Shown one piece after another: positions 41,093 to 47,170 of a stretch of DNA of 50,122 bases. The stretch is from RGIG9041 sp045657265. GTDB lineage: Bacteria; Bacillota; Clostridia; Oscillospirales; QAKW01. Location of the stretch: the NCBI GenBank assembly GCA_045657265.1, contig JAZOSU010000009.1, positions 1 through 50,122 on the forward strand, read 5' to 3'. Every line of letters starts with the position of its first letter. Position 1 is the first letter of the stretch. Position numbers and translations under genes: made by a program. The notes below the pieces were generated by a model. That model was given only the letters and a program-made list of their open reading frames with translations. It ran no database searches and was not told the DNA's origin.

Positions 41093-43007
41093 TTGTTGGC
41101 ATCATACATCCGCGTTTATCACAAACGTAATAGGTAGTTTTATTGTTTTTCAAAGTATAGTTTTCATTTGGTTCTTTTATCAAAATGTTGGCATCCGAAG
41201 GTAATGATATTACTAATTTATTTTTATCTGTATTTCCTTTAGGAATCACCATAATTTTTGTCGGAGGATCAAAAAATTCTAAAAGTGCAGTTAAAAACAT
41301 AGCATGGCCTACAGGATATTTTATTGCCTCCCCTGTCATAAAATTAAGCTGTTTTTCTGCAAGTTCTTCATACTCGATATCATCTGTTAAGTTAAATAGC
41401 TTTACAAAGTTGTATGACATAAATGAATTCCCGCTAGGCAGCGCACCGTCATAGGTTTCAACAGGTCTGATTATTAATTTTTCGCTATTATGAGAATAAA
41501 AATAATATCCGCCCGATTCGCATTGGAAATTCGAACAAACTGTGTTACAAAAAGTTTTTGCTTTGTTTAAATACCTCTCTTCAAGCGTACTTTCATAAAG
41601 AGAAAGCTGTGAAAAAATATATCCCGCATAATCATCTAAAAAACCTTCTGTATTGTTTGTGTCTTGATCATATTTAGCAAACAATCTATCATTATCACAC
41701 AAATTTTGGTTGATAAATTCATTTGTCAAAAGTGCAGTTTTTAGATATTCTTTGTTTGAGGTGATTCTATAAAGCATTGAAAACGCAGATACCGCAAGAG
41801 TGTTCCAAAAAGTCAGAATTTTTTTATCTGTGTTGAGTTCAAAACGTTTTTTTCTATAATCATATACTTTTTTTCTCATTATTTCTAAAGAAGAATCGTA
41901 TTCTTTTTGAATTATGAGGTTAGGTATATTTTTACCTTCAAAGTTTCCGTCCGTACTGAAATTATAAAAAGACATAAACGTTTCCCCATCATAACTTCCA
42001 AGCAATTTTACAATTTCCTCTTGAGAAAATAAATAGAATTTTCCCTCATCTCCTTCAACGTCCGCATCCTGAGAACTGTAAAATCCACCGAATTGTGAGA
42101 GAAATTCATTTTTAAGAAAAAAGGCTGTTTTTTCTGCAATTTCAAGATATATTCTTTTATTTGTAAGTTCATATGCCTTACAATATGCGATAATTAACAT
42201 AACATTATCATAAAGCATTTTTTCAAAATGGGGAACAAGAAACTTCTCATCCGTTGAATACCTAAAAAAGCCGAAACCTATATGATCAAACATACCTCCA
42301 CGATACATTCCAATAAGAGTTTTTTCAGCCATTTTAAGACATTTAGGGTTGTTATAACGCTGATAATATGAAAGTAGAAACAATATATTATGAGGAGACG
42401 GAAATTTAGGGCTTTTTCCAAAACCACCATTTTGTTTGTCAAAAATTTTCTCGTAAAAAACCGTTGCGCTGTCTGCAAGTTTAAGATTTGATTTCAAGTT
42501 ATGTTCTTGTTTATTTGAAAGGCTATAAATTATATTGTCGGCTTGTTTCAAAAGTTTTTTTCTGTTTGTTTTCCAATTTTCTGCTATCAACAAAAGTATC
42601 CTTCTAAAACCAATCATTCCTATACTATCATTTTTCGGGAAATAAGTACCAACAAAAAACGGTTTTTGATCAGGTGTCATAAACACGTTAAGAGGCCAAC
42701 CACCACTGCCTGTAAATGACTGACAGGCAGACATATAAATAGTATCAATATCAGGTCTTTCTTCCCTATCAACTTTGATACTTACAAAAAATTTATTTAA
42801 AATTTCAGCAATTTCAACATCTTCAAAGCTTTCTTTCGCCATAACGTGACACCAATGACAGCTACTGTATCCAATGCTTAAAAACACAGGTTTGTCCTCT
42901 GTTAACGCTTTTTCAAAAGCTTCCGCTCCCCAAGGATACCAATCTATTGGATTTTTTGAATGTTGTAATAAATATGAGCTTTTTTCATTTTTTAATCTAT
43001 TATACAA
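41070..43007 (-). CDS. YyaL-like thioredoxin-domain protein (DUF255)
   Basis: Protein of about 645 aa. The N-terminal thioredoxin-like domain (about 1-160) has the family signature LLQHSKNPIDWYPWG, then YSSCHWCHVMAKESFED with a CxxC pair, and DREERPDID. The rest is an (alpha/alpha)-barrel like N-acylglucosamine 2-epimerase, with GGFYSSQDADVEGDEGKFY and NGSFM/SGNSFMS-type segments. Function is not defined; family members have been linked to redox handling. I prefer the TTG at 43007, 5 nt after AGGTG, because family proteins start close to this point; a GTG at 43016 is the alternative. Confidence 0.88.
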   Translation of the reverse strand: MYNRLKNEKSSYLLQHSKNPIDWYPWGAEAFEKALTEDKPVFLSIGYSSCHWCHVMAKESFEDVEIAEILNKFFVSIKVDREERPDIDTIYMSACQSFTGSGGWPLNVFMTPDQKPFFVGTYFPKNDSIGMIGFRRILLLIAENWKTNRKKLLKQADNIIYSLSNKQEHNLKSNLKLADSATVFYEKIFDKQNGGFGKSPKFPSPHNILFLLSYYQRYNNPKCLKMAEKTLIGMYRGGMFDHIGFGFFRYSTDEKFLVPHFEKMLYDNVMLIIAYCKAYELTNKRIYLEIAEKTAFFLKNEFLSQFGGFYSSQDADVEGDEGKFYLFSQEEIVKLLGSYDGETFMSFYNFSTDGNFEGKNIPNLIIQKEYDSSLEIMRKKVYDYRKKRFELNTDKKILTFWNTLAVSAFSMLYRITSNKEYLKTALLTNEFINQNLCDNDRLFAKYDQDTNNTEGFLDDYAGYIFSQLSLYESTLEERYLNKAKTFCNTVCSNFQCESGGYYFYSHNSEKLIIRPVETYDGALPSGNSFMSYNFVKLFNLTDDIEYEELAEKQLNFMTGEAIKYPVGHAMFLTALLEFFDPPTKIMVIPKGNTDKNKLVISLPSDANILIKEPNENYTLKNNKTTYYVCDKRGCMMPTNKKPKKS

Positions 43008-43080
43008 ATCAATCACCTACGGTTTATTATGTACACAAAAATGGTAGATACTAATATTTATACAATATAAAAACATTATT

Positions 43081-43413
43081 CAAAAATCTCCGCTGAAAGA
43101 ACGAGTATTTAAATTGCATCATACTACAGAGCAAACCGAGGACGAACTAAATTTAATTGTTGACCTCGGTGGTACAGTTGTAGATGTATTCGTGTGGCAC
43201 AAGGTCTATGGCAGAGTTGTTGCAAAGCTTAATATCTTTTCCCGTCTTCATGTCAACCAATTTATTGACGGAGTTAGAACAGGAAAATCTTCAGAACTAA
43301 TGAATATCACTGGCGGATATCATTACCATACGGTTCGTGCAGAGTCGGAAGAAATCTTGGACAAAATCGGTAAATTTCTTGAAGAACGAGGATATATTGC
43401 ACCCGAAATATAA
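43081..43413 (+). pseudogene. niaR: Truncated NiaR (3H-domain) regulator
   Basis: The encoded segment LKERVFKLHHTTEQTEDEL, IVDLGGTVVDVFVWHKVYG, GKSSELMNITGGYHYHTV and EEILDKIG matches the 3H domain of NiaR, the nicotinate-responsive repressor. The N-terminal helix-turn-helix (about 65-70 aa) is missing: reading upstream in frame gives only low-complexity code and then a stop at 43045. No ATG or ribosome binding site precedes the homology; the first possible start is TTG at 43114. It is a remnant, or at most a ligand-binding domain without DNA binding. Confidence 0.75.
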
Positions 43414-43475
43414 ATATAAAAAAGACTCGGATTTTTAAACAAATCCAGTAAAAACGAACAACAGAAAAAAAGAGA

Positions 43476-43512
43476 CCTCCTATGGTAGAATTACCATAGG
43501 AGGATTTTTTTG
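43476..43512 (+). terminator. Terminator after the NiaR remnant
   Basis: A 12-bp perfect stem (CCTCCTATGGTA / TACCATAGGAGG) with a GAAT loop and seven T residues. Confidence 0.88.
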
Positions 43513-43676
43513 TGCTGTCTGCACAAATGCAGTTCAGCTCTTTAACATGTTTATTTGAGTAAATATAAACACAGGTTTTCCTCAATTAATATTAGATTTT
43601 TGATAACATGTAAAACTAATTTCCAAATGTTACAAAAAGGTTCATTATTTGGAATATAAAATATAGGAAAATTTTA

Positions 43677-43994
43677 TTATTTTTCATTTTCTTTTCTGCA
43701 TTGTTCTACTGCTGTTAAAATTTGTTCATATGAAAGTACTTTTGCTCGATTAGCCTCCACTTGTGTCTTTTTTGCACACTTAGAGCAAATTTGACCTATA
43801 CCGATTTCATAGTTTTTACGCCAATCGATCGGCATTGAAATAGGAACACAGGTCAACGCTCCGCATATGACACAACGCTCATATTCTTTGTTATTTTGGA
43901 CTTCTTTCACACTGTCAACCTCCTTTTGATATTGCTTAAAAAGCGTCCCCTCTCCAAAAAAGTGTAATATTTTGGTAAATAATTTAGACTTCAT
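43677..43994 (-). CDS. Small CxxC zinc-binding-like protein, end of surface operon
   Basis: 105-aa protein of unknown function with two cysteine pairs, CVICGALTC near residue 41 and ICSKCAKK near 69, which would form a treble-clef or rubredoxin-like zinc site. There is no signal peptide; the N-terminus KLFTKILHFFGEG is amphipathic. Its ATG overlaps the stop codon of the Thr-rich protein by 1 nt (TAATG), so it is translated as the last gene of the surface operon. No terminator is evident after it. Confidence 0.72.
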   Translation of the reverse strand: MKSKLFTKILHFFGEGTLFKQYQKEVDSVKEVQNNKEYERCVICGALTCVPISMPIDWRKNYEIGIGQICSKCAKKTQVEANRAKVLSYEQILTAVEQCRKENEK

Positions 43995-45034
43995 TAATTG
44001 TTTATCTCGGTTGTGGTTTCCTCTGTATTCTCAGTGGTTGTTTCGGATGTTGTAGTCTCAAGCTGAGTTTCTGTGGTTGTTGTAGTTTCTGTAGTTGTTG
44101 TAGTTGTCGTCGTTTCCGTTGTTGAGGGATCTGTCGTCTGCTCTTCGTTTACATCGGTTGTTTCTTCCGATGAAGAATCTGTTTCCGTAGTATTCTCACT
44201 CGTTCCCGTATTTTCAGGAGTGGTTGTTTCAGTTGAGTTTGCAGGCGGAGTGGTCTCAGTTGCCGAAGGTGTTGTTGTGTCATCTGTCACAGGTGGATTT
44301 GTTTCTGATACCGGTGGAGTAATACTGCTCGGAGGAGACATTGTTGTGTCATCCGTCGCAGGTGGATTTGGTTCTGATGCCGGTGGAGTAATGCTGCTCG
44401 GAGGAGGCGTGGTGGTATCACTAGACTGATTTGCTTCATCCTTATTCTCTTCGACATCATCGTCCGATACTTTGGTAGTCAGTTCCAAGGTGTCGCCACT
44501 TTCAATAAAGATCTCGGTCCTATTGGCATCTTTATACCCGTAATAAACAGATGTGCCCCAATGAGATAGCACCTCAATCTTAGTAGATGTAGATACTGCC
44601 AAGTCAAATTTAACGGTGGCGTTATCCAAATTCTTATCGACATCAACGCCTATCTGATCGGTATAATAGGTCTTGTCTCCAATGGTTATGATACAAAAGC
44701 CTTTATTGGCTGTACTATTACCTTTGGATAATTCTATCGAATACTTTCCTGCTTCCAAATTTGCAGTTTGAACTTTGCCGTCTTTTGTAACAGTAACCGG
44801 ATTGCTGTTTGAATCTGTTATTGTTATGGCGACGTTTGCTTCAAAATTCGCTGTCTTGATGGTATTGGAGCCGGAGGTGACATTGTAAGAAAAATAGGCG
44901 TATGCGGTAATGCTAATTGCTACCAGACACATAATTACAATGGTGATCGTCATCGTTAAGCGTGTTAGCATTACTTTTTCACGTATTTTTCCGTGCTGGG
45001 GTATGTAGAAAAACTCGTTAAAAAGTTTTCTCAC
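43994..45034 (-). CDS. TasA-like exported protein with Thr/Pro-rich stalk
   Basis: 346-aa surface protein. One membrane/signal segment (about residues 22-46) ends in ITAYAYFSYN, a SipW-type signal followed by a TasA/camelysin-like start. A globular domain fills about 50-195. Residues about 200-346 are low complexity: Pro/Ser/Thr with two 23-residue repeats, then long Thr/Glu runs. There is no C-terminal anchor, so it may be a secreted or N-terminally anchored stalk. The start is GTG at 45034, 8 nt after GGAGG. No SipW peptidase is present in the window. Confidence 0.8.
   Translation of the reverse strand: MRKLFNEFFYIPQHGKIREKVMLTRLTMTITIVIMCLVAISITAYAYFSYNVTSGSNTIKTANFEANVAITITDSNSNPVTVTKDGKVQTANLEAGKYSIELSKGNSTANKGFCIITIGDKTYYTDQIGVDVDKNLDNATVKFDLAVSTSTKIEVLSHWGTSVYYGYKDANRTEIFIESGDTLELTTKVSDDDVEENKDEANQSSDTTTPPPSSITPPASEPNPPATDDTTMSPPSSITPPVSETNPPVTDDTTTPSATETTPPANSTETTTPENTGTSENTTETDSSSEETTDVNEEQTTDPSTTETTTTTTTTETTTTTETQLETTTSETTTENTEETTTEINN
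44271..44408 (-). repeat. Two tandem 69-bp coding repeats
   Basis: Units at about 44271-44339 and 44340-44408 are nearly identical and encode PPSSITPPASEPNPPATDD and PPSSITPPVSETNPPVTDD. Unit number may vary between strains. Confidence 0.75.
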
Positions 45035-45070
45035 ACTATCGTCCTCCTTTCAGAAATTTGCTGTTGGTGG

Positions 45071-45724
45071 TTATTTTATAATTTGGTCGGCTTTAACGGT
45101 GATACCCAACTCTACCTTTGGTATGGTATCGCCACGGTAGTTGGCAATGTTGCCGACTTCTTCGGGCATACGGACGATCAGTGCAATATACTTGGTTCTG
45201 CCTGGAGCCAATTCAAAAGCACCGCTTTTGTAGTAGTTGTGGAGAGGTTCGTTAGCAATCTCTACCGCTGTGTTTCGGTTAGGAATACTGTTTTTCATTT
45301 CTTCTTCGGTATCAGCGGTCGCAAGACCAAACTTCAAGTAGTCCTGCAGCATAAAACACTGACCGAACACATTGGTTGCTTTGATACAACCGTTGACATT
45401 AACTGCTGTATCGAACTTAAAAGGAACCGTGCCTTTGTTTTCTACTTTCAGATATACAACCTGCACGTAGCCTGGTTCGTATAGAGCTTCTTCATCAAAA
45501 ATCTTGGTCTTACTGTCAACCTCTTGCCATTTTCCATCGGTTAGGCGGTGGGATACCACCAAATCAAATTCTGCAAAATGGAAAATGTTGTTGATTTCGG
45601 GAGAGGTATCTGTAAACCATGCCAGCGACGCGCCTGTACCAAGAATTGCCCATATGAGCAATGCGCACAAGCTGAGGGCTAAGGCTATTCTTTTGTAGGG
45701 TGTTTTATTTGCTTGGGTCTTCAC
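45071..45724 (-). CDS. TasA/camelysin-like exported protein
   Basis: 217-aa protein with a signal/membrane segment at residues 12-34 ending in GASLAWFTDTSPEINN, the sequence typical of SipW-dependent precursors (a fibre-forming group that includes TasA and camelysin). The mature part has the beta-sandwich pattern of that family: FHFAEFDLVVS, PGYVQVVYLKVENKGTVPFKF, LAPGRTKYIALIVRMP. The start is GTG at 45724, about 8 nt after AAGGAGGA. It probably forms or caps extracellular fibres with its operon neighbours (inference). Confidence 0.82.
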   Translation of the reverse strand: MKTQANKTPYKRIALALSLCALLIWAILGTGASLAWFTDTSPEINNIFHFAEFDLVVSHRLTDGKWQEVDSKTKIFDEEALYEPGYVQVVYLKVENKGTVPFKFDTAVNVNGCIKATNVFGQCFMLQDYLKFGLATADTEEEMKNSIPNRNTAVEIANEPLHNYYKSGAFELAPGRTKYIALIVRMPEEVGNIANYRGDTIPKVELGITVKADQIIK

Positions 45725-45741
45725 GCCTTGTTCCTCCTTAA

Positions 45742-46416
45742 TCAGCGCTGTACGGCGTTTTCTTCGTTCTCCTTATCCTTTTTACGCCAGAACAAAAGAA
45801 TAATTAACATAGTGAGTGAGCCGAGCATAAGAGTAAACCACAATCCCATATGGGAGTTATCACCGGTTTGCGGTGGCTTCGGATCACCTTCTTCAATTGG
45901 GAATTCTTCAATCATAAATTCCCAGTCGAGATAACCTACGTTGTTTTGAAATTCGTTATCCAATTCAACGGGTACAGTTAAGGTTACATCCAAATTAACC
46001 TCACCGCCCGAATAAAGAGTACCCAGGCATACCCAATCGGTAAGCTGTGCGGTCTCATTGGCTTTAGCATCAAACATATATGCCATTTCATTATCATCGC
46101 TCTTGTCTACCTTTAATCCGAGTTGAGAAAGAAACGCTTTGGAATCTTCGTGAGCTCCAAGAGAGCGAATATAAAGCTTTACCTTAACCTTATTGTCCGC
46201 ATTGTTTTTTACGGTGATTTTCTGAGTCAAGGTATCACCAGGCATAATGTCTTTGAAATTTGGAAACAGGTCAGTCAGCGAATGTTTGCTGCCGGGTTCA
46301 AACACAAAGTTTCCTGCGTTTCCGCTGTAAGTTACCTTACCATCCGCTGCATATACCGGCAGAACAGAGGATAATGCGATAATACAAACGATAAGTAATG
46401 TAATAAGTCTTTTCAT
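45742..46416 (-). CDS. Surface protein with sortase-like PPQTGD anchor
   Basis: 224-aa exported protein. Signal peptide MKRLITLLIVCIIALSSVLPVYAADG is followed by a pilin-like beta domain with GDTLTQKITVKNNADNKVKVKLYIRS. The C-terminus has PPQTGDN, then a hydrophobic segment and a positive tail (WRKKDKEN), the order of a cell-wall sorting signal with Pro in place of Leu. It could be covalently attached and anchor the TasA-like fibre proteins. AAGGAGG precedes the ATG. No sortase gene is in the window. Confidence 0.82.
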   Translation of the reverse strand: MKRLITLLIVCIIALSSVLPVYAADGKVTYSGNAGNFVFEPGSKHSLTDLFPNFKDIMPGDTLTQKITVKNNADNKVKVKLYIRSLGAHEDSKAFLSQLGLKVDKSDDNEMAYMFDAKANETAQLTDWVCLGTLYSGGEVNLDVTLTVPVELDNEFQNNVGYLDWEFMIEEFPIEEGDPKPPQTGDNSHMGLWFTLMLGSLTMLIILLFWRKKDKENEENAVQR

Positions 46417-46429
46417 CTACACATCCTCC

Positions 46430-46996
46430 TTATTCCTTAGGCCAACCGGAGGCGGTATAGCTATTACCGTCGGTAATGGGATTGTTCTCACTTTGTACTG
46501 CTTGTGCTTTTACGGTAAGTGTCAAAGTCTTTCCAAGATAATCGTTATCCACCTTGGAGCCGACAATCTCTACGTGGGAAAATACATTAGGTGTGGTTTC
46601 ACCGGGATTTACAATACCGGTATAGTAATACCAACCATCGTGCAGTATCCAATGCTCCTCGTCGATGTTCAGCTTAAAGCAGTCTTCCGAAGAAAGTTCC
46701 TGCGAATCGACGCCGTAAACCATCTTCACACGGAGATAGAAAGGATGCTCACAATCGCTCTCGATACTGACCTTCTTGGAAACGATGTCGCCCGGAACGA
46801 TATACACGCCCTCTTTTGGAAATTCTTTTCCTTGGTCAGTCATTTCGTGGATAATAAACTGAATATTACCGGAGGTCACAACATTGGTGGCTTTTCCGAC
46901 TGTTGAGTAGTATGCAAGGGTTGATGTACTTATAAATGCCATCAGTGCTGCTACAAGAGCAATAACGAATATTTTAATCTTGATCTTGCCCAACAT
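46430..46996 (-). CDS. TasA-like exported protein
   Basis: 188-aa protein. A signal/membrane segment (residues about 7-30) ends in STSTLAYYSTVGKATNVVTSGN, typical of SipW-dependent TasA-like precursors. The mature part contains IVPGDIVSKKVSIESDCEHPFYLRVKM, the beta-sandwich pattern. The start is ATG at 46996, 5 nt after GGAGG; an upstream in-frame codon at 47032 lies inside a stable hairpin. It is separated from the esterase gene upstream by about 170 nt of strong RNA hairpins. Confidence 0.82.
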   Translation of the reverse strand: MLGKIKIKIFVIALVAALMAFISTSTLAYYSTVGKATNVVTSGNIQFIIHEMTDQGKEFPKEGVYIVPGDIVSKKVSIESDCEHPFYLRVKMVYGVDSQELSSEDCFKLNIDEEHWILHDGWYYYTGIVNPGETTPNVFSHVEIVGSKVDNDYLGKTLTLTVKAQAVQSENNPITDGNSYTASGWPKE

Positions 46997-47028
46997 AATG
47001 TCCTCCTTTTGCAAGATTTTGCCTCTCA

Positions 47029-47129
47029 GCAATCAAAACACTCAAAGGAAAATCTCGTAGCAAGGTTGAGATGTTTTCCCAATCCCTTGAGTGCTTTGAT
47101 TGCCGCCCAACTCCCCGAAGGGAGTTGGG
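47029..47129 (-). other. Two strong RNA hairpins between the esterase gene and the TasA-like genes
   Basis: Hairpin 1: GCAATCAAAACACTCAAAGG (47029) pairs with CCCTTGAGTGCTTTGATTGC (to 47103) with an inner stem of AATCTC / GAGAT. Hairpin 2: CCCAACTCCC / GGGAGTTGGG (47106-47129) with a CGAA loop. Neither is followed by a long T-run on the minus strand. They may be an RNA processing or stability element that sets different levels for the genes on each side, or a poor terminator. Confidence 0.55.
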
Positions 47130-47170
47130 TCGGCGGGTGTAAAATATTTTTTGTAAGGCTTAAAAGTTAC

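Noticed and set aside
44271..44408. CRISPR-like repeats
   Set aside because: Only two adjacent units without spacers, in frame inside a coding sequence; no CRISPR array or cas gene was seen in the window.
44073..44429. 118-codon plus-strand ORF rich in Val and Ser
   Set aside because: It is the antisense of the Thr/Pro repeat region and only reflects its low complexity.
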